Part shown: piece by piece, positions 12,891-33,620 of the stretch | Position numbering within the stretch: the stretch's first letter is position 1 | Layout: each line of letters starts with the position of its first letter | Source of the DNA: Enoplolaimus lenunculus | Lineage: Eukaryota; Nematoda; Enoplea; Enoplida; Thoracostomopsidae | Length of the DNA: 64,000 nucleotides | NCBI GenBank assembly: GCA_030248215.1 | Contig: JASANG010002910.1 | Span: 48,466-112,465, forward strand | Direction of reading: 5' to 3' | Notes under the pieces: model-generated | Database searches by the model: none | What the model was told of the DNA's origin: nothing | Seen by the model: the letters and a program-made list of their open reading frames with translations, nothing else | Translations under genes and position numbers: made by a program

Positions 12891-12979
12891 ATGGATACCA
12901 CGACAACTTCGCCTTCATCACCACAGTCTTCAGAGTCCGGCGCAAAACATGCACGCTCTAAGCGTGAGCTTGGTCGCAG
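12891..12979 (+). CDS. NT5C2: Candidate alternative first coding exon of the NT5C2-like gene
   Basis: ATG at 12891 opens MDTTTTSPSSPQSSESGAKH and continues ARSKRELGR, ending with a phase-2 donor AG|GTATGC at 12980. An internal acceptor TTTCTAG|G at 21160 in the main NT5C2 first exon has the complementary phase. Joining them gives [18 protein letters not shown], which runs straight into the conserved RVFVNRSL block that also follows a basic stretch in vertebrate NT5C2. This would need an intron of about 8.2 kb. The Ser/Thr/Pro-rich composition and clean phase match are direct observations; use of the exon is inference. It could instead be an unrelated first exon or chance. Confidence 0.45.
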
Positions 12980-13279
12980 GTATGCGTGCTTATGTTTATG
13001 TTTGATATTTAAATACTGTTATCTGTTTATCAGGGTCTCCGCACTTCAGGGAAACAGATAAAAAATTGATATGAATCAAGGACAAAGTTTGGAACTAAAG
13101 TATGCTAATTACTGCGTGGTGTTGACAAAATTTTTTGCTATTAAAAATTTAAAAATACGTTGAAGAGTTAGTAGGAAGAGATATTGCTGGGAACAGAAGA
13201 TTTATATCTGAAAGCCTTACATGGTATAAAATTAAATCGAAAATTGTTAATGAGTATATACCAATTAGTAATAAGAAAA

Positions 13280-13387
13280 CTTTCAGAATTTAACGAGGTT
13301 TTATTAGTATGGCTTTGGGGTCACTCTGATATAACCGGCAATGACTTGGCGGATGAACTAGTTGGACTGGATCACAATGATTTATAG
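13280..13387 (+). pseudogene. LINE RNase H domain fragment
   Basis: Encodes VLLVWLWGHSDITGNDLADE, matching the C-terminal RNase H signature of non-LTR retrotransposons (W-x-P-G-H-x-x-x-x-G-N-E-x-A-D), with the Pro replaced by Trp. No reverse transcriptase is seen nearby, so this is a short relic. The related reading may begin near 13160. Confidence 0.5.
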
Positions 13388-13559
13388 GCCCGAAACCGGA
13401 AACGCCAATTCGTAAGCGTGATGTTCTGTCAACAATTGCATCATGTATGCATAAGAAAATTGGCCAATGTTACTTTTTAGGGGCATCCCGTTTTCCTCGG
13501 GGACAGCAAGGCACAGGAGTGTAATCGGGGCATATTCATATATTCCTGCCGACAGCATT

Positions 13560-14215
13560 ACGGGCAGATGGGAAAATGGAACAGCCTTCTTTTGGACAAA
13601 TGGGAAAATAGGCCTGCTGCAATTTTTTATTGGGAAAACCGGAAAAAAGGACAGGTTTGTTTTGGGCAAATGGGAAAACGGGACAGCTACAAGTTTTCGC
13701 TGGGAGAACGGGACAATTGGACAGGCATATTTTCGGCAAATGGGAAAACTGAATAGGTACCATTTTTCGCTGGGAAAAAAGAAGACGGGAGAGGTTTGTT
13801 TCGGGCAAATCGGAAAACGGGACAGGTTTGTTTCGTTCAAATGGAAAAACGGGATAGCTTCAATTTTTCGCTGGCAGAACATGGAAAAACGGGACATGTA
13901 TGTTTCGGACAAATGAAAAAACGGGACATGTATGTTTCGGCCAAATGAAAAAACGGGAAAGCTGCACAAATTTTCGCTGGGAAAGGGGAAAATGGGAAAA
14001 CGGTACAGGTTTGTTTCTGGCAAATGGGAAAACGAGACAGCTGCAAATTTTCCCTGGGAAAACGGGACAATGGGTAAGGCCTGTTTCGGGCAAAGGAAAA
14101 CGGCATACCTGCAGTTTTTCGTTGGAAAAACAGAAAAGCGGGACAGGTTTGTCTAGGAAAAACGGGACAGATGCAAATTTTTGCTCTGGGAAAACGGGAC
14201 AATCTGACAAAATTA
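13560..14215. repeat. G-rich minisatellite (GGGAAAACGGGACAG units)
   Basis: ATGGGAAAACGGGACAG, then TTTGTTTCGGGCAAATGGG and CAAATTTTCGCTGGGAAAAC alternate irregularly, roughly every 35-80 bp. Strong strand asymmetry: the + strand carries A and G. Overlapping open frames on both strands come from the repeat itself and look low-complexity. Confidence 0.8.
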
Positions 14216-15390
14216 TTTTAATATTGTACAAACTTGTTAGATCGAGAAGGGGAAACGAAGATTTTCGTAGTTAGGGTAGCGCCACCTGTCACTCCCCTCT
14301 ATACCTACTTGCGACCTTGACAGCCACAGCTGATTTTAATCCTTTTATGAAACTGTGAATTTTTTCGTTCAAACGCTCAAAACAGGGTAGAGTTGAAAAT
14401 ATCTGAACGAGCGGATGTGGAATGAATCGCAAAAATCAATTTACAATGTCTGGCCAGTGGCCCGCGTCTATTTGAGAGTGGGAGACTAGTCAGATGTGGT
14501 GGAAACAGCCCCACCGTTCCCCCCACGTGGACGCCCTTGCAACAGTATGCTTTTGAGAAACGTTAACTTGGCTTTGAAATAATTTAAATAACGTCTTGGT
14601 TAGTTTAACGGGTTTTAAAGTGTGAGAAGCAACGAAAACTCAAGTCAAGACAGTGGAATATTATGGGAGATGAGCGCTGATCTGATGGTATCAGGACATA
14701 TTGGCGAGTATGGTGTGAAGGTTACCCTTCACTTGCCACCATAAAACTTGCCAACTTACAGCAACGTTTAAGTAACATTTGGTATATTTTTTTGTATTGG
14801 TTTTTGCTTTGCCGGGTCAAGAAGTCAAGATATTGAGAAACATAGACATTGCACAGCGCTTGCCAAAACCGGTGCACGTGCATTCGCGTATTATTCAGCG
14901 GGTGTAATACCGTACTCAGTTGTTATCTTTCACTGTGTCACAAACATTAATATTTACATATTTGTCTGCTGGTTTCTAATCTCAGTGTAAGTATTTGATT
15001 TCTTCAAAAGTCAATATCCATAATTGTTAAAGTCAGCTATATATCTATATATACATACGTATACGTTTACGTGGTTCGTTATTAGTAAAGGTAGATGATT
15101 AGTTTAGTTTGTAGGTTTCTGATTATTTTTCAATTTTATTCTTTCGATTGATACACAATCAAAGAATAAGACGGTACTTTTGCCAATTATATATGAGTAT
15201 ATATTATACGTACGTATATATTTATATTTTATTTTAATGAAATGAAACCGCTAATGGTATTACGAATAGAGGACGCGACTGGATTTCCAGTTCCGGCTAA
15301 AATCGGTATTATCGTCCGGTATGTTTGGTCGTATTTGTACAGTTGAATTGAAATCTAACATACTGTATCAACGAACCAACGGTATTCTAG
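14216..15390. other. Intergenic stretch without recognised gene
   Basis: Contains AT-rich microsatellite-like sequence near 15040-15230 but no exon pair with supported splice sites or conserved protein match that I can see. Confidence 0.4.
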
Positions 15391-15817
15391 CAGGGTTCAA
15401 CCGGAATGCCTGGTTTGACGGAATTCCTTTAAAAAATCAATTCCTGTTCCTGTTCCTGCATTCAAAGATGCAGGAACCGGAATTTTGACGGTTGCGGTAA
15501 ATTTTTCATAATCCTGTAAATAGTTGAAACTTAAATCGCTGTTATCTCGAATTGCGTGTTTTTGCAACTACGTAGTTTAATCTTGCTAATAAAGTATAGG
15601 ATTAAAAATCTGATATCTTTTCGGTAAAATTTGCGATGAAATAGCTAAAAAATTACTTAAGCTATTTGTTCGCTAGTTTTCTAAAAAGTCCAACAGTAAT
15701 TCGGTGATGAAAAATTATATCACATTCTCGTTCCGGTTCCGGTTCGTGCAAAAAATTCAATTTCTGTCCCTGTTCCTGTTCCGGTGAAACTTAGTTCCTG
15801 TTGGAATTGGAACCCTG
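15391..15817. mobile_element. hAT-like MITE (CAGGGTTCAACC to GGAACCCTG)
   Basis: Starts CAGGGTTCAACCGGAATGCC and ends TTGGAATTGGAACCCTG; internal arms of TTCCTGTTCCTG and CCGGAAT. The 8-bp flanks match only at 5 of 8 positions. No transposase. Confidence 0.6.
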
Positions 15818-16166
15818 TTACATAGAATCCTTGACTTACGATATATCTACAGACATCATATTCAACGCGGGTTTGGAAGCAAAACCCAAATTACGCGGAC
15901 TTAAAAATCATGTTATGATTGCTAAAGGAACCTTAGTAGATTTTGTGTCGAGTTTGAAGGCCTACTTGTACAGCGATGTTCTTGGGATTCAGTCAAAATT
16001 AGCTGAAATTTTTTGGTATTCGATCGTGGAAGGGCGTAGGGTCAAGTTATGCTTTTCTGTGAAAAATCTAGATAATTTTATTGGCGGAGACGGATGGAAT
16101 TTGTCGGAGCCAGTCCCACCGTTGCATCATGGTATATATAGACCAGATCCAAGCGTATTGATTTAG
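15818..16166 (+). CDS. Unidentified coding-like segment between two MITEs
   Basis: One frame stays open from about 15801 to the stop at 16166, about 120 codons in AT-rich DNA, with text such as KPKLRGLKNHVMIAKGTLVD and LAEIFWYSIVEGRRVKLCFS. The open part begins where one hAT-like element ends and stops where a copy of another begins (homologous to 19675-19760). I do not recognise the protein. A donor-like GTATAT follows CATCATG near 16133, so it might be an exon. It may equally be a relic or chance. Confidence 0.25.
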
Positions 16167-16475
16167 GGTGTCTGTTGGCTGGTAGCAATTTTTAATTATG
16201 TCGCATGAACAAATTGGCGATGATTTCTGGTTGTGTAAAGTTAAACAACAATCAATTATATATTGATAAGTTAACTCATCGAAAGCAATTTAACAGAAAA
16301 AATGATACACAATTTTTAAGCAACGTATCACAACGAGTAGGCTTAAAATTAAAATCGCAACATTAAGATACCAAATGATTGTGCAGTCGGAATCAGAATC
16401 GGAATCAGAATCGGAATCGGGACTCGTTTTGAATCGGAATGCTAATTGGAATCGCAATTCCAGTTGCACCCTGAT
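16167..16475. mobile_element. Partial copy of the hAT-like CGGAATC element
   Basis: AGGGTGTCTGTTGGCTGG and the following CGCATGAACAAATTGGCGAT match 19676-19745; it ends in CGGAATC repeats and CAGTTGCACCCTG like 19223-19959. The left half is missing. Confidence 0.6.
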
Positions 16476-16654
16476 ATATATAGACATATTTTGCAAATGT
16501 AAGGCGTTTCGTAATTTTTCAGCATTAATTTGTTAATTTTTAAAGAGATATTTTTTCGCTGTTTAAAGCGAATTTTTTGTTTCTACTTGGATGCATTTGC
16601 GATGGCTTAAATGTCAGTTTAAATTCTTTTCAAACCTTTAATTATGTTGACATA

Positions 16655-16750
16655 TACTTACATATATATAGATATATATCATGTATCATATCTATATATA
16701 TGATATATATCATATATAAATATAAATATATATAAATATATATACGCATC
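16655..16750. repeat. ATATATC-rich AT microsatellite with inverted symmetry
   Basis: Runs of ATATAT and GATATATATCAT with self-complementary stretches. Low complexity only. Confidence 0.7.
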
Positions 16751-17264
16751 AGAAACTTAATTTTTGTAGAGTAGTAATTAGATCTTCGCAGACTGTTTTT
16801 TAGTTATAGGAGCAGTCGATAATTTAGGTTTGTTTTAAGCCGAATTATGGTTTTGGGTGTCTTAGGTTTAGGCTTGGACTTAGGCGTTCGTGAGGTATGA
16901 CTTAAGCTTCGGGTATGTGATTCCGGGATGTACGTGACTATTTTTGGCAATGCGCGTGGTATAATCTCGCGTCTGATCTTGACTTGAAATTGTGATGGTT
17001 TACGGCTGTGGTTCAAAAAAGTATCGACAGGACTTGTTGGAATTATTATCTCTTATGGCATTATAGTCGTTATGGTAGTTAGATTAAGTTTTCCCGAGTT
17101 TTCCGCGTTTATCATCATGTGATGTAGTAATCCTAGCGGTTCTATATATACATATATAGTCTATTAAAAATGGCGTCGGCATCGATAAAATGTTTTTAAT
17201 AAGAATCGGCATTGGCAAAAATTTTGGTGTCGGCACATCACTATATACTATTGTTGCTCATAAG

Positions 17265-18008
17265 CAGGGTTGGGTGGTCTCGGTCCAAAAAGCGAAACCG
17301 AGACGGAGACCGACACATAGACCGAGGCTTTTGGTCTTGAGCTCTGTCAATTTTTAACCGTTTCCGAAAATAAAAATAAAAATAAGATTTTTGCCGTTTC
17401 ATACAGTTAACTAATAAATTGTCGCCAAACTTTAATTTTTTACTTTATTTTTCACTTTGTTACTGTCCAATACCCTTCGAACAGGCTCGGGACAAATCTC
17501 ACTGTCTCAAAACAGCCTCGGTACAACCCTAATTCGAAGCTATAGTGTTGTTTTTGATCCCGACAAAACTGAATAGACTGGAGAATTTTTTGACATAGCG
17601 TAGACGTTATAAATGCGGATGACCCATAATTTTTTAATCGATGCCTTAAATGTTGTAAACGCGAAAATGCAACTATTTGTGCTTTGTCACAAATGAAATC
17701 AATGTGTTTTGGGTTTCCTTTCAAAAAGTAGAATTTTGGGTAACCGGGGGGTTGATTCTGTTTCTCAAATCGCTGTATTGGTTCTCCACAATTGTTCGCT
17801 GTCTGTGTTGGTAGACGAATGGCTCAAGTACTTCCGGGCCAAAGCTGCGATCCAAGTAAAATTTTTGTGATTGCACATCGCTTTTTCATCTCTTTGGTCT
17901 CGGATTGCAAAACCACCGAGACTGAAAAAACGCGAGACTGAAAAAACGCGAGACTGAGACCAGCCAAATCCCGAGACTCGTCGAGACCGAGGACACCGCC
18001 CATCCCTG
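17265..18008. mobile_element. hAT-like MITE with 7/8 target duplication
   Basis: Starts CAGGGTTGGGTGGTCTCGGT and ends ACCGCCCATCCCTG, with CGAGAC/GTCTCG motifs at both ends. It is flanked by CTCATAAG (17257-17264) and GTCATAAG (18009-18016), a near-perfect 8-bp duplication as expected for hAT. About 744 bp, no transposase. Confidence 0.75.
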
Positions 18009-18205
18009 GTCATAAGAATTTCGAAGCATATATTTGTTGTACAATAGTACATGACGTCGTTGTATGTGCCTTTTTAATACTGCGTTGTGTGAACCGCTGG
18101 GATTTTCTGAAATTGAATCATACTGGATATAGTGGATACGTATAACATATAAAGTATTTTTTGAACGAAACGGGATATTAGACTAAGCTTGACGGATGGC
18201 TTACT

Positions 18206-18713
18206 ACTGTAGTGACCCGAATAAGAGGGGGACTGATATTTATTTGGCATCTCTATAGGGTGCCCCCTTGTGATTCGGTTACGGACTGTTATTTATTTTT
18301 AACCCACGCTCTGCCACCCTTCGTTACTGATATATATTCGCTACTGCAACTATCCGGTGAATTAAATGTTTATTTGTATTGTGTCAATAGCTTGAGCGAT
18401 CGTGTAAGGTTATACTTAGGAATGTACGTTCAAAATTTAATTACGCCTTAAAGATTCGAACTCAATTTTATTTGGTCCTGGAGTCATTTATGCACTTCAG
18501 TTAGGAATAACTGACCTTCATGGATTCTAATTCACTGGGGTAAAATCGGAACCCCCACAACCCCCACTTGGGGGTGGGGGTAAAACTAAGATTTAGGGAC
18601 GCTATCCGCGTACGGACTCTTATTAGGGATACGGACTCCTATTGATTGGGACTCAAAATGGGGACCCGCCCCCGTCTCATTACCCCACATCCTCTTATTC
18701 GGGTCACTACAGT
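18206..18713. mobile_element. TIR element with ACTGTAGTGACCCGAATAAG ends
   Basis: Left end ACTGTAGTGACCCGAATAAG is mirrored by CTTATTCGGGTCACTACAGT on the right. Homologous copies: 37008-37436, a left-truncated one ending near 44030, and a fragment at about 42000-42115. The internal sequence has no coding capacity that I recognise. Confidence 0.8.
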
Positions 18714-19222
18714 GCTTAGTGCTTATATTTTATACTTAGCACGTACAAGCTTTAGACTCGTGGTTTTATTTTTTTTTGGGTCGCAGGCTTTGGTAAAACT
18801 TTATTGAATCTGGTCAGTCCCTCCGGCGAATTCGTTGACTGGCTACTGCTCTATATCTGTAGGTTATAGCAAGCGCGGTGAGCGGTTCGATTGAGATAAA
18901 CATATGTTTTTGTGTTGAAGGTACATCATTTGACATTTGAGAGTATTAATTTCGGTTTGACGCTGAGTTCAATGGTTTTGTTTTTTGTTTTGTTACGTAT
19001 ATATAAATTGAACTGCTTGTATATATAATAAAGGCCAGTTTCAAGTTTTTCGTTGTATATCGCTTTAAATTTTTGGTTTGATATGATTTGAATCTACCTA
19101 GTTGCGCTGGTAGTGTTGGCATAGCGCTGGCGAGGTTGATGGAAGACTTGAACAGATTTGTTTATATATTTGAAATTTTGACGTTGATATTTTGACAGAG
19201 ACTAGATTGTTGAGCTATGTAG

Positions 19223-19959
19223 CAGGGTCCAAAGCGGAAGTGGATTATACCGGAATCGAAATCGGAATTGGAATTAGGAATTTTGTGGCTGTACGGATAA
19301 TTTGTACTCTCTAAAAACTTAAAACTTAAATTATAGCTTAACTAAACTTGAATTTCAGTTTAAGTAAAACTTATATGGCTCGACGGACTAACTAAACTAG
19401 AATTTTAAGTTTTACTTAAACTAACATGTTTTTAAGTTTAACACGAGTTTAAGTAAGCTTACTTTTAGATTCAGTAACAAGTTCAGCCGTGTATCTAAGA
19501 GTTCAATAAGTTTAACTTAAACTGAAAATATGTAAGATTTTAAATGAGTTTAAGCATAAACCTATCGGTTAGCTTAGTTAATCTAAAAAGTTAGTTTAAT
19601 ACCGGCGGATTAGCTTAAGCTTAAATCAAGTTAGTTTAAGCTTTTAGAGAGTATTAACGAATACAATATTGATTTAGGGTGTCTGTTTTGACTGGCAACA
19701 GTTTGCATAAACGTCGCATGAACAAATTGGCGATGATTTTTTGTTCTGTAAAGCTAAACTACAATCTATTATTGAAAAGTTAACTCATCGAAAGCAATTT
19801 AATGGATACCAATGATTACAGAATTCTTATGCAACATATCAGAACAAATAGAATTAAAATTAAAATGTAAAAATTCCGATTCCGATTAATGTGCAACCGG
19901 AATCGGAATCGGAACTCGTTTTGAATCGGAATTCTAATCGGAATTCCGGTTGTACCCTG
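19223..19959. mobile_element. hAT-like MITE (CAGGGTCCAAAGCGG to TTGTACCCTG), host of a nested MITE
   Basis: CGGAATC-rich arms and CAGGGT/ACCCTG ends; flanks CTATGTAG and CTGTGTGG agree at 6 of 8 positions. It is interrupted by the element at 19305-19653. The homologue at 26086-26503 lacks that insertion. Confidence 0.7.
19305..19653. mobile_element. Palindromic MITE nested in a hAT-like element
   Basis: TACTCTCTAAAAACTTAAAA on the left is mirrored by TTTAAGCTTTTAGAGAGTA on the right; the interior is rich in AGTTTAAG/CTTAAACT. The TA ends suggest a TA target site. Confidence 0.7.
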
Positions 19960-20394
19960 CTGTGTGGATTGCTTAGTTATATGCTTATTTACTTTTTTAT
20001 TACTATTTATATTCGTGGCCTGTGTGTATCTATAGTTTAGGGCCTAACAGCGAATATAACTTGACCCATACACGAATTAGCGGCTTTCGTGCACTTTCTA
20101 CTGTACTGAAGTCTACGTACGCCTTAAAACCATTATACGCCGGATAGAAATTGTCTTTTGTACCCGCTGTTTCCCATATACATAGGTATCGAAATTTTTG
20201 TACGTTTTAGACATAGCTTAAATTTAGGTTTCAGCTTAGGTTTAAACTTGCGATGCGATGTGAACAAGAGCCAAGAATTTTTTACGTGAAATGTAAACAG
20301 AACCATTCGTTCCTAACAATTTCCACTTATCTGTTTTGGAAGATTTTCGTACTTTGAACCTAATACTGTCGTTGTATATACCTTATTGTCTGTA

Positions 20395-20700
20395 AATCGT
20401 AGCGTTTTATATTTTGTGCTTGGGTGTCGAAAGGTGGATGTACGTCCGTCCGTCTGTCCGTCCGAAAAGAATCTCAGGAACCGCTGAACCGATTTTGATG
20501 AACTGTTTTTGTTTGAAAGCTGTTTGTCCAGGTGTTAACCTCGCGTTGGGATTTTAAAACATTAGGCCGTTTATTAGCTACAGGCTAATTTGCATAATAA
20601 TTGTTAAAGCCTAAATTAGTACATTTTTTACTGTATTTCACTGGATTATTAGAGTTACAAGCAATCTAATTTCAACACCAGCCACGGTAGAAATTGGCAC
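20395..20700. repeat. Dispersed repeat with GTCCGTCCG / CCGAAAAGAATCTCAGG core
   Basis: GTCGAAAGGTGGATGT, then GTCCGTCCG, CCGAAAAGAATCTCAGGAAC and GCTGAACCGATTTTGAT, matching copies at 49050-49990 (reverse) and 51990-52620. Family not classified. Confidence 0.6.
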
Positions 20701-20930
20701 TGTCTAGCTACTGCAGCAACGGCTCTTGATTGGTTAAAAATACTCATCTAAATGCCTACGGTGTACCGTGATCGGACAGTGATTGGTTAATAGTTTGCAT
20801 TGAATTGGCGTCAGCATTAGTGTTTTCGAATAGCTCGATTTGCGATGGTCGCTAGTCACTGTGGCAATTAGTGCCATGACTAACCATATTGGCGTTATGG
20901 CCAAATTAGTCCCGTGGCTCCGATTCCGAT

Positions 20931-20952
20931 ATATATGTATATATATATATAC
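20931..20952 (+). promoter_or_regulatory. TATA-rich run upstream of the NT5C2-like start
   Basis: Alternating TATATA about 95 bp before the ATG at 21045. Could be a TATA-like promoter element or only a microsatellite. Confidence 0.2.
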
Positions 20953-21044
20953 CTTGGATGGAGTTACAGTGAACAGCATTCTAACGAAAATAATTGCCAA
21001 AATATTAACAATAATATAACGCCGGGTGTAGAGAACCAAAAAAA

Positions 21045-30241
<9,197 letters not shown>

Positions 30242-30985
30242 ACTTAAATTACAGTATTTTTCAGAACGCGATCGATTAGGAATGGCGGAAAATGTATTGA
30301 TTTAACATAAAGTTAACGTGCGACGATATTTGTAAACGCCAATATCTATAAATACGAGTTTTGTAGTTGATTTGTGTTTTTATTTTCGCTCTTGTACACA
30401 TCCCGCGCATTTAAGGTTAGAGCTTTTGGTCCGCGAAACCATTGGCGAGTAGCTGTTGAGAAAGACTTGGAAGCAACTGCACTCAAGGATTGTGATACCG
30501 TGGACAGATAACGCTTGAGACATGGCTGGTTTCAACCGTCCTACCTTCGTTAGGAAACAAAGGACAAAACGTATTGTTTAAACATAGTCTTAGGCTTAGG
30601 TAAACCTTTTCATCAACCTAACCTTAAGCCTATGAGAGACATGTATAAGAACCTTGATGTTAGGTCAAGGAACGTTTGTTCAACTTTATCCACTAAAGTC
30701 GATTGAAATACTTTAAAGCAGTTTTCTCATGGCATGTCAATTCGTAAGCTTAGCGACTATTGGAAAGTGATGCTTGAAAAGAATATACTTTTTGGTTTTG
30801 ATCCAAAGTTGTCAGTTTTTGCTGGGTTCAAAATTTCACAAGCTGTAGTGTGGTTATATGGGGCTTCCGTGTGTTGTTGTGTTCAGATGTTGGAATGCAA
30901 ACCGTTGGGGATTGGAATATTATTTTGTCTTTTGCATTAATGCTCGTTGTAAGCATTATATATGCTTGTAATATGAATAGATTTA

Positions 30986-30991
30986 AATAAA
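30986..30991 (+). promoter_or_regulatory. Possible polyadenylation signal AATAAA of the NT5C2-like gene
   Basis: AATAAA about 745 bp after the stop codon. Assigned by position only. Confidence 0.3.
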
Positions 30992-31393
30992 TACGGAGAA
31001 TTCCCTTAAATTGAGTTACATATATTTAGTATAAGTTAAGCTTTTTTTGTTGTGGTCAAATAACCAGCAGAAAACTAAGCCAGCAGCAGTGTTTTGCGAA
31101 CATAAACGGGTATATTTGCGCAAGTCAGTTAAAGCCCTGATTTCCACTCTATAATCGACATTGGAAATTTGTATCATAGTAAGAATTGTTTAACTTTTAT
31201 TGATATATTTCGTTGAACCGTATTGAGAACTGAGTTAATAATATATTTAAATCAAATGAATTGTGATAGCTCCAAATCCAAAACGAGCATCATAGCAGAC
31301 AGAGCCAGCGGTTGAAAAATGAGCTAAATTTAAAAACTTTATTTTTTGTTTATTAGAAAACAACAAAACCTATTACTAACTGGTGATCAGTGC

Positions 31394-31536
31394 GGTCCAT
31401 GTATAGAACAGGGCTGGAACAGTAGTATAAGCATATTCCTAAGCCTAAACCTAAGCAAAAAAATTAGTCTAAAGCGTAAACTGACTCTATTATAGCCTCT
31501 CCGGAAAACGATCCGGCCCTGTTCTATACATGGGCC
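31394..31536. mobile_element. Telomere-hexamer MITE (GGCC-TIR) with perfect 8-bp duplication
   Basis: Ends GGTCCATGTATAGAACAGGG and CCCTGTTCTATACATGGGCC; flanked on both sides by ATCAGTGC (31386-31393, 31537-31544). The interior has CCTAAGCCTAAACCTAAGC. 143 bp, a short internal variant. Confidence 0.85.
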
Positions 31537-32050
31537 ATCAGTGCTATCCAAATTTGACGATGCCTAAGCTTGTAGTAATTCGAACTTTTATGTCTGGAAA
31601 TTTTGTGGAATAGCATCCTGTGGCTGATGAAATGTATCCTCTGGAATGTTGAACGTATCTATCAAACTATGACCAAATTGTGGTGGGTTGAGTAGTTTTC
31701 AGAAACAAATATGATCGGCAAAAAGTTTAATTTTGTAATCGGTGATCTGAGTGACTTCACAGTAATAAATTTAATCTAAAAATGTGTTGTATTGTATTAT
31801 ATAATCTGTAAAGCATTTTGTATTGCTTGCCTATATTTCAAGCACTTATATTGTGTATTGTTGTCATATTACAGTCATATTTTGCTGTGATTTTGTTTTA
31901 TATTAAAAATTCTATACTTTCAAGTATTTTTATTAATTTGCAAAGGTTGATATACGTGGTGGTATTATGGAACCGTTGGCACATGTAAAGGATATAGGAA
32001 TGCCTACTAAACAAGCCTAATTCTAATTAAGCGTAAAGCATAAACTTCCG

Positions 32051-32247
32051 GGCCCATGTATAAAACAGGGTCGGATCATTTTCCGAAGGCGTTGTAATAG
32101 AGTCAGTTTAAGCTTTAGACTAACGTTTTTGCTTTGGATTAGGCTTAGGTTTAGGAATAGGCTCATCCTTACGCTTTAGCTTAGGTTTAGGCTTATTTTT
32201 AAAAATATACTTATACTACTGTTCCGGTCCTGTTCTATACATGGGCC
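32051..32247. mobile_element. Telomere-hexamer MITE (GGCC-TIR), reverse orientation, eroded duplication
   Basis: Ends GGCCCATGTATAAAACAGGG and TCCTGTTCTATACATGGGCC; interior GGATTAGGCTTAGGTTTAGG. The flanks AACTTCCG and AAGTTTCG match at 6 of 8, suggesting an older insertion. Confidence 0.8.
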
Positions 32248-32645
32248 AAGTTTCGAGTCTCTATAAAGTCTTCTTGTCTCAGAGTCAGACGGTTCGGCTC
32301 TTGACATCAGCCGGACCGTTGATACCCTCCACTTCGTATTAGTAGCGGTTTCAAAACCTCGGGGATTTATCACGATAAGTCAAATATTTGTTGTTCAATC
32401 AGTTAGAATTAACAGGTAAGTATTGCGTCATTTGCTGATTATGTTTGATCAATGTTTACTGTTATGGCATTTTGATTGGGTTGAATTTGCAAACGATAAC
32501 CGCAGATTGAATGAAAAAATTGTCAACTAATTGGTGTTGCCGTGTTAATTTATTAATATAAAATTAAATATTACACCACGAAATTAATTTTGGTAACAGA
32601 AATTTTTGAAATTTGTGTCAGTGACAAAACGGTGTTTTTGGATAT

Positions 32646-32890
32646 CACACAAAAAAGTATTTCTGAATTTATTCAGAAAAGTGTTTTCTGTGGCAAATCT
32701 GAAAAGTTTTGCTGATATTAATGACAATTTTTCTAAAAATAACTGGAAAACTTTTATTTTCAGACTTTATTTTAAAACGTTTTTTGAAAACATTTCTGTT
32801 ATAACAGAAATACTTTTCAAGTGCATCTTGCTAATCATATTTCTCAAATCTAAGAAATTTTTTCTTAAATATCAGAAATATTATTTTGAC
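32646..32890. repeat. Dispersed repeat, second copy of the sequence nested at about 8320-8510
   Basis: CACAAAAAAGTATTTCTGAA, ATTCAGAAAAGTGTTTTCTG and TATCAGAAATATTAT are shared with 8320-8510. Here it is not inside the CTCCGG element. It lies in the intergenic region 30242-35537. Confidence 0.65.
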
Positions 32891-33271
32891 TGTAGAAGAC
32901 ATAAAATCCAGGCTGTCTGTGGGTAACAATTATACGTTTTCTCTCAGTTATATTATTTCTATTTTATAAACTGCTATAACATTTTGTGTTGGTAGTATTT
33001 GTATTATACCTAAGTTTATTTTGTTGGAATAACTGTTGGCAACTTTGAATTGATTTCACAATTTGCCTTAATTGAAATGTCTGTGACTTTTTCTCGTATG
33101 CCATGAATATCACGTTCCGTTCCATATATGCGGTATGTTTATTTTAGGTATAAATAAAAATACGAGTGTTGAAGTCAATTGAGCGAAATGTAATGCCGAA
33201 TTTTGTGCAGATTTTTGTCTGAGTTTGTGGTTACATATGGGAAGATATGTTAAGGTTTCAGAATAATCTGT

Positions 33272-33620
33272 GGGTTTCCGGCTGCGTAAAACCGGAGGTC
33301 TGGTTCCGGCAGAAGATCGACCTCCGGCTCCGATAGAATTTTTGCCAGAGGTTCCGGTAATTTCGGTAGTGAAATTGGGCAAAAATTTACATTTGTTTGT
33401 TTTGTGCATTTCTGGCTTTTGTTACAATTATGAGAAATAAATTGGTCAGATTTTGTAAAAAACGAGCATGAAGCCAAAAGATTTAACAGAACCTTGCAGA
33501 CATTTGCAAAAAATAGCGAAAGAAACGTTTTAAATACTTAATTTAACCACACCTCCGGCCTCTGCAACTTTTGCTGACCTCTGGCTCCGGTATGTTTCAC
33601 CTCCAGTTGCAGCCTGGTTT
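33272..33620. mobile_element. Eroded CTCCGG-type hAT-like element
   Basis: GTAAAACCGGAGGTCTGGTT on the left and TTTCACCTCCAGTTGCAGCC on the right resemble 8283-8777. No duplication recognised. Confidence 0.4.

Noticed and set aside
13382-14274. Several overlapping open frames of 60-213 codons on both strands
   Set aside because: They lie in a G-rich minisatellite; open frames on both strands with repeated text such as SRFP and GKWEN reflect the repeat, not genes.
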